From the NCBI GenBank assembly GCA_028285525.1, contig JANQOZ010000122.1, forward strand, positions 1 through 64,000: a stretch of 64,000 bases of DNA, written 5' to 3'. The notes under the pieces are model-generated. The model did not search any database. It worked only from the letters and a program-made list of their open reading frames with translations, and was not told the origin of the DNA. Each line of letters begins with the position of its first letter. Position 1 is the stretch's first letter. A program made the position numbers and the translations under genes. This DNA comes from Lysobacterales bacterium. Its GTDB lineage: Bacteria > Pseudomonadota > Gammaproteobacteria > Xanthomonadales > SZUA-38. Of this stretch, positions 1 through 6,760 are shown one piece after another.

Positions 1-68
1 AGCAGTACATGTGGCTGCATCGCCGCTTCAAGAATCGCCCGCCCGGAGAGCCGTCCGTCTACGACTAG
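1..68 (+). CDS. lpxL: Lipid A biosynthesis acyltransferase, C-terminal fragment
   Basis: Only the last 21 codons lie in the window, read in frame from base 3 to the TAG at 66-68. The residues QYMWLHRRFKNRP followed by a short Pro/Gly-rich tail match the conserved end of the LpxL/HtrB lauroyl acyltransferase family, which acylates Kdo2-lipid IVA at the inner membrane. The catalytic HX4D motif lies outside the window, so LpxL, LpxM and LpxP cannot be told apart. The TAG stop lies inside the left terminus of the repeat element at 65-336, so the natural C-terminus may have been reset by that insertion. Confidence 0.72.
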   Translation, partial: QYMWLHRRFKNRPPGEPSVYD

Positions 69-336
69 TGCCCTGTTTGGCAAGTTCGTTGCGTTTCAGT
101 GCCCCGTTGGGCGCCAAGAACAAGGCGCATCGCGCCGCCAATGGCCGTAGCCCTTGGCAAGCGATGCAACGCGGTTATTGGCGCCCAAGGGGGCTCCCTC
201 CGGGCGCGTCCCACAAGGCCTGGAGCGGCGTTGCGAGCCTTGGCCAGGGAGCCACCCTGGCCGGCGGCTCGCGCCTAACTCCAGGGCCTTGTGGACACGC
301 GCTGAAATACAACGAACTTTCCAAACAGGGCACTAG
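65..336. mobile_element. MITE-like inverted-repeat element, 272 bp, no transposase
   Basis: The element begins CTAGTGCCCTGTTTGG at 65 and ends CCAAACAGGGCACTAG at 336. The two termini are imperfect inverted repeats extending about 36 bp, through AAGTTCGTT and a TTTCAG core. Inside there are two further palindromes: a perfect 11-bp pair TTGGGCGCCAA at 107-117 and TTGGCGCCCAA at 178-188, and an imperfect long one over roughly 210-296, with CCACAAGG...CCTTGTGG at its ends. No plausible protein is encoded; the open frames across it are by-products of high GC. It sits between two convergent genes and supplies the TAG stop of each. A collapsed relative is at 6108-6145. Size, termini and lack of coding capacity suggest a non-autonomous mobile repeat; the family is not one I can name. 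Confidence 0.6.
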
Positions 337-623
337 CGGAGCAGCTGTTCGTTCGGCAGCAGCGGCGTTTTGGGCGGCGGCGGCTGAAAGTAGTAGCCGA
401 CATCCGCCAGCGCCTCCCGAACCTTCCGCGGATCTGAGCGCGCCAGCTTGCGGTCGGGACCGAGGCTGAGCGCCATGACCAGAGACAGCTCACCGAGCTG
501 CTCCAGCAGCGCCGCAGGCACCTGGGCAAAATCATCCTCCAGCGGTACGAACAGGTAGCCCTCGCTGAGTTTTTTCCCGGCATAGACGAAGCATTCGACG
601 GATTCATCGTCGGGTTTGGTCAT
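333..623 (-). CDS. ycgL: YcgL domain-containing protein
   Basis: A 96-residue protein with the hallmarks of the YcgL family, small soluble proteins of gammaproteobacteria with no settled function: an N-terminal CFVYAGKK strand, the YLFVPLEDDFAQVP segment, a hydrophobic LxMALSLGPDRKLAR stretch, and GYYFQPPPP near the C-terminus. Length is normal for the family. It overlaps the upstream lipocalin-like gene by four bases (ATGA), so the two are probably co-translated. Its TAG stop is formed by the terminal CTAG of the repeat element at 65-336, so the last residues after the PPPP run may not be ancestral. Confidence 0.85.
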   Translation of the reverse strand: MTKPDDESVECFVYAGKKLSEGYLFVPLEDDFAQVPAALLEQLGELSLVMALSLGPDRKLARSDPRKVREALADVGYYFQPPPPKTPLLPNEQLLR

Positions 624-1102
624 CGATCGTGGCCCTCCTGCGTGGTCTCAGCCCGATGCCAGGTCAGCCTGTGGTGCCGCTCTCTGTCACTCAGGCTCTC
701 GACGCCGGTCAGCACCAGGGCGGTTCCGGAAATTTCTGCGTGTCGCGCCTGAGTGGTCCCCACCATATTCGGGTTCAACGCGGCAGAGACATCGTGGAAC
801 ACCTGGTTGCCCTCGACCCGCCAGCGTCCGGCGTAGTGGAAAAAGCTCACGAATGCCGCAGCCAGATCCTCAGCTGCCGTTTGCCGCGGACTGACGCCCT
901 CGGCAAAGCGGGACCGCTCTTTCGCGCAGACGGTGGCGCTCATAAAACCGTCGGGGCTGTAGAGCAGAAGGCCTACGGGATCCGGACCGAAGGGAAACTG
1001 GGGCGGAGGTGAGTCCGCTTTGGAGTGCTTCTGCGTCGAGACGCTCCAGGTCGAAAGCCGCCAGGTTCCGCAAAGTGCTGTCTCGAGCTGGCTAGGGCTC
1101 AC
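620..1102 (-). CDS. Lipocalin-like domain protein
   Basis: A 160-residue soluble protein without a signal peptide. The opening GTWRLSTWSV followed by PFGPDPVGLLLYSPDGFMSATV is the typical start of the Lipocalin_5 family, where a barrel strand carries the G-x-W signature. The middle holds FVSFFHYAGRWRVEGNQVFHDV and a later EISGTALVLTG strand, also typical. Members have no established ligand; some sit beside aromatic or fatty-acid catabolism genes. It is the first gene of a two-gene operon with ycgL (ATGA overlap) and is divergent from the acyl-CoA ligase gene at 1191. Confidence 0.65.
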   Translation of the reverse strand: MSPSQLETALCGTWRLSTWSVSTQKHSKADSPPPQFPFGPDPVGLLLYSPDGFMSATVCAKERSRFAEGVSPRQTAAEDLAAAFVSFFHYAGRWRVEGNQVFHDVSAALNPNMVGTTQARHAEISGTALVLTGVESLSDRERHHRLTWHRAETTQEGHDR

Positions 1103-1190
1103 CTCAACAACACCAAATGTTTAAGCCCGAGCCCGCTTGACCTATTATCGGCTCGAGGAACTGCGGCCCACTGGGGAGAATTTCACTGTG

Positions 1191-2882
1191 ATGACGTCGC
1201 CACAACATCGTATCGATGAGTTTACCCGTTCGGGCTGGTGGTCCGACACCCAGCTGCATCAGATGCTGGAGCGGCAGGCTGCTGACAACCCCTCCATGCT
1301 GGCTGTGGCTGACCCGCCCAACCGGCCGGCGTTGACAGGCGAGGCGCCGGTTCGGCTGACCTTTGCTGAGCTTGAACAGCTGGCGCGTTCGCTGGCATCC
1401 CAGCTTCGTGCCGCGGGACTGGTGCGCGGCGACACGGTGCTGCTCCAGCTGCCCAACACGGTGGAGCTGGTTGCGCTGTATTTTGCGGCCAGCCGTCTCG
1501 GGCTCATTCTGTCGCCGGTGCCGATGCAGTATCGGCAGCATGAGCTGAAGGTCGCCAGGAAGACCTTGGACCCCCAGGCCATGATCACGCTCGAACGCTT
1601 TCATGAAACGGAGCATGCGGCGCAGGCGCGCGACTGCCTCGATGAGGGCATTCAGGTGCTGGCGTTTGGCGCCAGTCTGCCCGAGGGGTGTAAGGCGCTG
1701 AGCGCAGACCTCGCTGGCAGCCCGGCCGGGGGGCAGCTGCAAGAACATAAAGAGGACGATGACCCGGGCAGCGCCAACGACGTCCTGACGGTCTGCTGGA
1801 CCTCCGGGACCACCGGCGAGCCCAAGGGTGTTCCCCGGTCGCATAACATGTGGCTCGCGACGGCCCGAAACTCCTCGGCGGCCGGCGCGTACCGGCAGGG
1901 CGATCGGCTCCTCAATCCCTTTCCGCTGGTCAACATGGCGGGCATCGGCGGTTTTCTGTTTCCGTTTGTCGACGTGGGCTGCAGCCTGTTTCTGCATCAC
2001 CCGTTCGACCCCGGGGTGTTTCTCCAGCAGATGGCGGAGGAAAAGATCACCTTCACCATCGTGCCGCCTGCCGTGTTGAACCAGCTGGCCGGCTCGCCGG
2101 AAACCTGGAACGCCTTCGACTTCAGCGAGCTGCGCCGCATCGGCTCAGGTTCCGCCCCGCTGGCGCCGTGGATGGTCGACACGTTCGACAACACCTACGG
2201 CAAGCAGATCGTCAACTTTTATGGTTCGAATGAGGGGATTGCGCTGTTTTCAACGCCGGAAACCTCACCCGATCCGAAGGTGCGCGCGACGATGTTTCCG
2301 CGGATGGGCGTCGAGGATATGCCTTGGACCGGTATCACTCACGACATGGTGGGAACCCGGGTGGTCGCGGTCGACACCGAGGTGGATATCACCGAGCCGG
2401 GGGAGCCGGGTGAACTGCTGTTTTACGGCCCGACGGTCTTCGATGGGTACACCAACAATCTGGGTGATGACGTCTTCACCAGCGACGGCTGGTTTCGCAC
2501 CGGAGATCTCGTTGAGATCTGTCCCGAAGCGCCGGACTATTACCGCATCGTGGGCCGCTGCAAGGACATCATCAATCGGGGCGGCATGAAGATCTCGCCG
2601 GCGGAGCTCGACATTCTGCTGGAGGCGTTTCCGGGGATTCGGGAAGGGGCGGTGTGTGCTTATGCCGACGACAAGCTGGGCGAGCGGGTTTGCGCCTGCA
2701 TCGTGCCTCAGGAGCTGCAGCACGTTCCCACGCTGGAAAAGATCTGCGCTTTTCTGACGCAGCAGGGCCTCGCGCGGTTCAAGCTGCCCGAACGGCTGCT
2801 GCTGATGGATGCCCTGCCGCGAAACCCGATGGGCAAGGTGCAGCGCAACCTGCTTGAGCAGGCCGTCGCCGCTGATGAGTGA
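1191..2882 (+). CDS. Class I adenylate-forming enzyme (acyl- or aryl-CoA ligase)
   Basis: A 563-residue AMP-forming synthetase. The P-loop-like TSGTTGEPKG begins at residue 204. FYGSNE is the A5-type motif, GWFRTGDL (433-440) carries the ribose-binding Asp439, GRCKDIINRGGMKISPAEL is the hinge/A8 region, and the C-terminal Lys549 in GKVQR is the adenylation lysine. The overall look resembles 2,3-dihydroxybenzoate-AMP-ligase-like and fatty acyl-CoA ligases; the exact acid cannot be read from sequence. An upstream in-frame ATG exists at 1137, but alignment with the family begins after the ATG at 1191, which also has a GGGGAG purine run upstream. It overlaps the thiolase gene, so ligase and thiolase are probably made together for activation and cleavage of a carboxylic acid. 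Confidence 0.82.
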   Translation: MTSPQHRIDEFTRSGWWSDTQLHQMLERQAADNPSMLAVADPPNRPALTGEAPVRLTFAELEQLARSLASQLRAAGLVRGDTVLLQLPNTVELVALYFAASRLGLILSPVPMQYRQHELKVARKTLDPQAMITLERFHETEHAAQARDCLDEGIQVLAFGASLPEGCKALSADLAGSPAGGQLQEHKEDDDPGSANDVLTVCWTSGTTGEPKGVPRSHNMWLATARNSSAAGAYRQGDRLLNPFPLVNMAGIGGFLFPFVDVGCSLFLHHPFDPGVFLQQMAEEKITFTIVPPAVLNQLAGSPETWNAFDFSELRRIGSGSAPLAPWMVDTFDNTYGKQIVNFYGSNEGIALFSTPETSPDPKVRATMFPRMGVEDMPWTGITHDMVGTRVVAVDTEVDITEPGEPGELLFYGPTVFDGYTNNLGDDVFTSDGWFRTGDLVEICPEAPDYYRIVGRCKDIINRGGMKISPAELDILLEAFPGIREGAVCAYADDKLGERVCACIVPQELQHVPTLEKICAFLTQQGLARFKLPERLLLMDALPRNPMGKVQRNLLEQAVAADE

Positions 2883-4110
2883 GGTCTTCATCCTTGGCGG
2901 GGCCCAGACCGACTTCGCGCGGAACTGGGCGAGGGAAGGGCACTCAGTTTTCGACCTTTTCAGCGAAAGCCTTACGAGCGCCGTGGCGTCTGCTCAACTG
3001 GAGCCGAGCAGCATCCAGTCCGGGCATGTAGGCAACTTTGTCGCCGACCTGTTTGCCGGCCAGGGGCTCATGGGCGGATTCTTTGCTCACGTGTTTCCCG
3101 AACTCGACGGTATTCCGACGGCACGCCACGAGGCGGCCTGCGCCTCCGGGTCGATGGCGGTGATCGCGGCGATGAACGAGATCCTCGCCGGGCACGTCGA
3201 GTGTTCTGCGGTAGTGGGTCTTGAGCTCATGCGCAACGTTCCCGGGCGCCAGGGCGCTGAGCATCTCGGCGCGGCTGCCTGGGCCGGGGTTGAGGCGACC
3301 GACTGCGAGTTTCCGTGGCCGTTCCTGTTCGACCAGATCACCGATGCCTACCAGTCACGCTACGGCATCGACGATGCGCATCTGCGGGAAATTGCCCGGA
3401 TCAACTACGCCAACGGCAGACGTAATCCGCTGGCCCAGACACGCGGCTGGGATATCACCGAGGCGTTTTTTTCAGACGACCCGTCGGCCAATCCAGTGAT
3501 CGAGGGGCGCGTGAGGAAGAGCGACTGCGGCCAGATGACGGATGGTGCGGCCACCGTGATTCTGGCAGGCCGGGCCTTCGCTGAGTCGTATGCTCGACGC
3601 CACGCGATGGCGCTGGAAGACCTGCCCCGAATCCGCGGCTGGGGTCATCGCTCGGCGCCGCTGCTATTGGAAGAGAAGCTGAGCCGTAGCAGCGGCGAAG
3701 CATTGCTATTTCCGCATGCGGCAAAGACCTTTGACGACGCGCTGCGTAGAGCGGGATTCAGCGACATCACGGAGCTGGACGGACTGGAAACCCACGACTG
3801 CTTTACGGTGACCGAATACATGGCGATCGATCACAGCGGCCTAACGCCGCCGGGCGAGAGTTGGCGGGTTATCGAGGACGGCACGATCGGTCCGGAGGGT
3901 CGCTTTCCCGTCAACGCCAGCGGTGGGCTGATCGGGCTGGGTCATCCGGTAGGCGCCACCGGCGTCAGGATGGTGGTCGACTGTGCGAGACAGGTAGCCG
4001 GTCAGGCGGGTGATACGCAGATTGACGGGGCCAAAAACATGATCACGTTCAATCTCGGCGGCAGCGCAACAACCTGTGCCAGCTTTGTGGTGGGTGCCGG
4101 CGCAACCTAA
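2875..4110 (+). CDS. Thiolase family protein (SCP-x-like acyl-CoA acetyltransferase)
   Basis: A 411-residue thiolase starting at the ATG that overlaps the end of the ligase gene. The nucleophilic Cys89 lies in EAACASGSMAV. The HDCFT motif (Cys310 region) is typical of the SCP-x/archaeal-type thiolase branch, and the C-terminal GLGHPVGATG carries the catalytic His357. It would perform thiolytic cleavage or Claisen condensation of acyl-CoA in the cytoplasm. Members of this branch often act on branched, steroid or other unusual side chains; paired with the ligase, a small catabolic module is likely. The substrate is unknown. Confidence 0.82.
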   Translation: MSEVFILGGAQTDFARNWAREGHSVFDLFSESLTSAVASAQLEPSSIQSGHVGNFVADLFAGQGLMGGFFAHVFPELDGIPTARHEAACASGSMAVIAAMNEILAGHVECSAVVGLELMRNVPGRQGAEHLGAAAWAGVEATDCEFPWPFLFDQITDAYQSRYGIDDAHLREIARINYANGRRNPLAQTRGWDITEAFFSDDPSANPVIEGRVRKSDCGQMTDGAATVILAGRAFAESYARRHAMALEDLPRIRGWGHRSAPLLLEEKLSRSSGEALLFPHAAKTFDDALRRAGFSDITELDGLETHDCFTVTEYMAIDHSGLTPPGESWRVIEDGTIGPEGRFPVNASGGLIGLGHPVGATGVRMVVDCARQVAGQAGDTQIDGAKNMITFNLGGSATTCASFVVGAGAT

Positions 4111-4145
4111 TAGCACGGGCTAATACTGTGCCATTGGTTGATTGT

Positions 4146-4165
4146 ATTTAGATATTTCTCTAAAT
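4146..4165. promoter_or_regulatory. Inverted-repeat operator candidate for the SdpR-like repressor
   Basis: A perfect inverted repeat, ATTTAGA-6 bp-TCTAAAT, lies eleven bases upstream of the ATG at 4177. A second, shifted palindrome (ATATTT-CTCT-AAATAT, 4152-4167) overlaps it. The AT-rich character stands out from its GC-rich surroundings. ArsR-family repressors commonly bind 12-2-12-like AT-rich dyads overlapping their own promoter, so autoregulation is the natural reading. Repressor binding here is inferred. Confidence 0.55.
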
Positions 4166-4176
4166 ATCATAAAGCG

Positions 4177-4476
4177 ATGATCGGGCAATCGCTGTTCAAG
4201 GCTTTGGCAGACCCAACCCGGCGGGAAATCCTGCGGATCCTGCGAGCTGGGTCTATGCCCGCGGGCGATATCGCTGAACACTTTCCCATGACCAAAGCCT
4301 CGCTGTCGCACCACTTCAGTCTGCTGAAGCAGGCTGAACTGGTGCGCACCGAGCGACGCGGCCAACAGATTGTCTACTCCCTCAACACAACCGTCATGCA
4401 GGACGCCGCCGGCGTGTTGATGGAGCTGCTCGATCCCCCTTCAACGGAGGTCAACCATGACGCAAAAAACCGCTAA
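4177..4476 (+). CDS. sdpR: ArsR/SdpR-family winged-helix repressor
   Basis: A 99-residue protein consisting of a single winged helix. FKALADPTRREILRIL is the ArsR signature first helix, the recognition helix region is MTKASLSHHFSLLKQAELV, and the wing is RTERRGQQIVYSLN. There are no metal-binding cysteines, which matches the SdpR subgroup that is encoded next to SdpI-type membrane proteins. A TTG 39 bases upstream could extend it but would read through the AT-rich palindrome, so the ATG at 4177 is preferred. Its last 20 bases overlap the sdpI-like gene, indicating one transcript and coupled translation. Confidence 0.83.
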   Translation: MIGQSLFKALADPTRREILRILRAGSMPAGDIAEHFPMTKASLSHHFSLLKQAELVRTERRGQQIVYSLNTTVMQDAAGVLMELLDPPSTEVNHDAKNR

Positions 4477-5113
4477 CCTGCTGTCCGCACTGCTGATCAC
4501 GGCCGGAGCGCTGGCCGGTGCCTTTGCCTATCCCCACATGGCCGACGTGGTGCCGACCCACTGGAACGCCGCCGGCGAGGTGGACGGCTACTCCAGCAAG
4601 CTGAAAGGCGTTCTCATCGGGCCGGTGGGCGCTTTGGCCATGTGCCTGCTGATGTGGGTCATCCCCAAGATCTCGCCGAAGGGTTTTCGGACGACCGAGT
4701 TTGCCGGCGTAATCCACATTTTTCAGGTCACGCTGGTGCTGTTTATGCTCGCGGTCGGTGGGCTGATCGTGTTGAGCGGCCTGGGACATCCGGTATCCAT
4801 CGAACGGGTCATCCCGCTGGCCGTCGGGCTGCTGCTGATCATTATCGGCAATTACGCCGGCAAGCTGCGCAAGAATTTTTTTGTGGGGATCCGAACCCCC
4901 TGGACCCTGGCCAGCGATGAAGTCTGGATGAGAACCCACCGGATGGCGGGCTATTGTTTTGTCGCCGCGGGTGTCGGACTGATGATCGTCGGTGTTGCCG
5001 GACTGGGCATTGTGCCCCTGGTAGGCCTATCGATCGCTGCCGGCCTGCTGCCCGTTGCCTATTCGTTTCTGCTTTACCGCAGGCTCGAGGGATTCGATCA
5101 TGCGGATGAGTAG
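4457..5113 (+). CDS. sdpI: SdpI/DUF1648-family integral membrane protein
   Basis: A 218-residue protein with about six hydrophobic segments. The DUF1648 signature PTHWNAAGEVDGY follows the first helix, and the SdpI-like region KLRKNFFVGIRTPWTLASDEVW follows the fourth. In Bacillus SdpI is the immunity and signalling partner that sequesters SdpR at the membrane. The same gene pair is widespread in proteobacteria, where the signal is unknown. Here it overlaps both the repressor gene (20 bp) and the following hydrolase gene (14 bp). A role in sensing membrane or antibiotic-peptide stress is inference from the family. Confidence 0.83.
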   Translation: MTQKTANLLSALLITAGALAGAFAYPHMADVVPTHWNAAGEVDGYSSKLKGVLIGPVGALAMCLLMWVIPKISPKGFRTTEFAGVIHIFQVTLVLFMLAVGGLIVLSGLGHPVSIERVIPLAVGLLLIIIGNYAGKLRKNFFVGIRTPWTLASDEVWMRTHRMAGYCFVAAGVGLMIVGVAGLGIVPLVGLSIAAGLLPVAYSFLLYRRLEGFDHADE

Positions 5114-6062
5114 CTGTTTGGGCCGTCGAATTGCCGCCTGCCTGCTGTTGCTGTCGCTGGCCTCGGGCGCAGCGGCGGTGGAGACCGAGGTTGAAATTGC
5201 GGTCGAAGGCGGCACGCTCAAGGGTTCTCTGCTGGCTCCGGACCTTCTGCCGACGCGCGCCTGCGGCCTGATTGTTGCCGGTTCAGGGCCCACGGACCGT
5301 AACGGCAACACGCCTTTGCTGCCAGGCAGCAACAACAGTCTGAAATATCTGGCCCAGGGGCTTCAGGCCCACGGGATCGAAACCCTTCGCTACGACAAGC
5401 GCATGGTGGGGGCCAGCACTACGGCCGGTCAGTCGGAAGCCACGCTGCGTTTCGAACACTATGTGGCGGATGCCGTGGCGCTGTATCGCTGGCTCGAGCA
5501 ACGATGCGGTGCACCGACCTACCTGCTGGGCCACAGCGAAGGGGGCCACATCGGGCTGACCGCCGCGCATAGGGTTCGGCCGGCGGGACTGGTGATCCTG
5601 GCCGGTCCCGGGACCCATCCGGCCGAGCTGATCACGTCCCAGCTCAGCGCGCAGCTCAGCGGTGAACCGCTGGCCAAGGCCGTTGCCGCCCTCGAATCGC
5701 TGCGGGCGGGCCGGACCGTGGATGAGGTGCCGGCAGGACTCGAGTCGCTGCTTCGTCCCTCGGTCCAACCCTACCTGATCTCCTGGTTTCGCTATGACCC
5801 GGCCCGGCAGATTGAAGGCCTCTCGATGCCGCTGCTGCTCCTGTACGGGAGCACCGATCTCCAGGTTCCGGTCAGCGAGGGCGAGAGACTCGCGGCGCGC
5901 AACCGGGAGGCCCGGCTCGTGGTGATCGACGGGATGAACCATATTCTCAAAGTTGCCGGCGGGGGCATGGCGGAGCAGATGGCCAGCTACAGCGACCCGT
6001 CCCTGCCGCTCGCGCCGGAACTGATGCCCGCCATCGTCGACTTTATGGACCTGAAGCGCTGA
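5100..6062 (+). CDS. Secreted alpha/beta hydrolase
   Basis: A 320-residue protein with a signal peptide (LLLLSLASGAAA, cleavage near residue 26). The oxyanion region is VAGSGPTDRNG and the nucleophile elbow GHSEGG contains Ser146. The acid is probably Asp in YGSTDLQVP, and the His lies in DGMNHILK. This is the pattern of the family of exported peptidase/esterase-like hydrolases annotated as S9-like or DUF-type serine aminopeptidases. The ATG at 5100 lies inside the end of sdpI, so the hydrolase is third in the sdpR-sdpI operon. The substrate is unknown. Confidence 0.75.
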   Translation: MRMSSCLGRRIAACLLLLSLASGAAAVETEVEIAVEGGTLKGSLLAPDLLPTRACGLIVAGSGPTDRNGNTPLLPGSNNSLKYLAQGLQAHGIETLRYDKRMVGASTTAGQSEATLRFEHYVADAVALYRWLEQRCGAPTYLLGHSEGGHIGLTAAHRVRPAGLVILAGPGTHPAELITSQLSAQLSGEPLAKAVAALESLRAGRTVDEVPAGLESLLRPSVQPYLISWFRYDPARQIEGLSMPLLLLYGSTDLQVPVSEGERLAARNREARLVVIDGMNHILKVAGGGMAEQMASYSDPSLPLAPELMPAIVDFMDLKR

Positions 6063-6107
6063 CGCGAAGCCCCGGATTTGACAGGCTATACGCGACCCTC
6101 GACACTG

Positions 6108-6145
6108 CTAGTGTCCTGTAACGAACTTTCCAAACAGGACACTAG
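6108..6145. repeat. Collapsed copy of the 65-336 repeat element
   Basis: Perfect 11-bp inverted arms (CTAGTGTCCTG at 6108-6118 and CAGGACACTAG at 6135-6145) flank a 16-base spacer. The right part, AACGAACTTTCCAAACAGG plus CACTAG-like end, is nearly identical to the right end of the element at 65-336. The left arm matches the first eleven bases of that element's left end. It therefore looks like a deletion product that kept about 12 bases of the left terminus and 27 of the right. It lies between the hydrolase stop and the ECF sigma gene, where the hairpin could influence transcription. Confidence 0.6.
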
Positions 6146-6181
6146 TTACGCGATTTTGGTCAGCCGGCTGCGGAGTCCAAC

Positions 6182-6760
6182 ATGTCGAGCCAAAGCCCCG
6201 TTGCGCCGGGAGAGGTCACTCAGCTACTGCAGGCCCAGGCTAAGGGCGGCGAGGCGGCACTCAATCACGTGGTGTCGCTGCTGTACGACGAGCTTAAAAA
6301 ACTGGCCCAGTCTCAGCTCCGGCGCTCGGGCGTTCGCAGCGAACTGCAGACCACCTCGCTGGTCCACGAAGCCTTCGAAAAGCTGTCGGCATCCAGCAGC
6401 GCTCACTTCCGAAATCGCGGACACTTCTTTGCCGTCGCCTGCCGGGTGATGCGTCAGATAGTGATCGATACCTGGCGGGCCCGGATGGCGTCGAAGCGCG
6501 GTGGTGGACTGCAGGTGGAATCGCTGCACAGCAATCTGCTGGCCGACCTGAATGATCCGCAGCGGGTGCTCCGTCTGGACGAGGCGCTCAATCAGCTGGA
6601 GCAAGACAACGAAGAGCTCGCCGAGATCATCGACCTTTCCTGCTTCGGCGGCTTCAGCAGCGCGCAGATTGCCGAACTTCGCGGCACCAGCGACCGGACG
6701 GTCCAGCGACAGCTCAAGCGGGCTCGCGCCTGGGTAAGCCATATCCTGGAAAACGCCTGA
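6182..6760 (+). CDS. ECF-type RNA polymerase sigma factor
   Basis: A 192-residue sigma factor. Region 2 spans VVSLLYDELKKLAQSQLRR through HFRNRGHFFAVACRVMRQIVIDTWRAR. Region 4 is the C-terminal helix-turn-helix SAQIAELRGTSDRTVQRQLKRARAW. The acidic linker and the phrase TSLVHEAFEKL are characteristic of the ECF subgroup found beside Ser/Thr kinase genes (TIGR02999-like). Its TGA overlaps the ATG of the kinase gene (TGATG). No anti-sigma gene is adjacent, so activity is probably controlled by the linked kinase; phosphorylation is inference. Confidence 0.85.
   Translation: MSSQSPVAPGEVTQLLQAQAKGGEAALNHVVSLLYDELKKLAQSQLRRSGVRSELQTTSLVHEAFEKLSASSSAHFRNRGHFFAVACRVMRQIVIDTWRARMASKRGGGLQVESLHSNLLADLNDPQRVLRLDEALNQLEQDNEELAEIIDLSCFGGFSSAQIAELRGTSDRTVQRQLKRARAWVSHILENA

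Noticed and set aside
65-336. Insertion sequence with transposase
   Set aside because: Length is only 272 bp and no transposase-like protein is encoded in any frame; listed as a non-autonomous repeat.
11-469. 152-codon plus-strand frame across the repeat element
   Set aside because: It runs through lpxL, the repeat and the antisense of ycgL, has no protein-like pattern, and conflicts with well-supported reading frames.
1104-2000. 298-codon minus-strand frame inside the acyl-CoA ligase
   Set aside because: Antisense shadow of a gene with clear motifs; composition is Arg/Gln/His-rich as expected of a GC-rich shadow.
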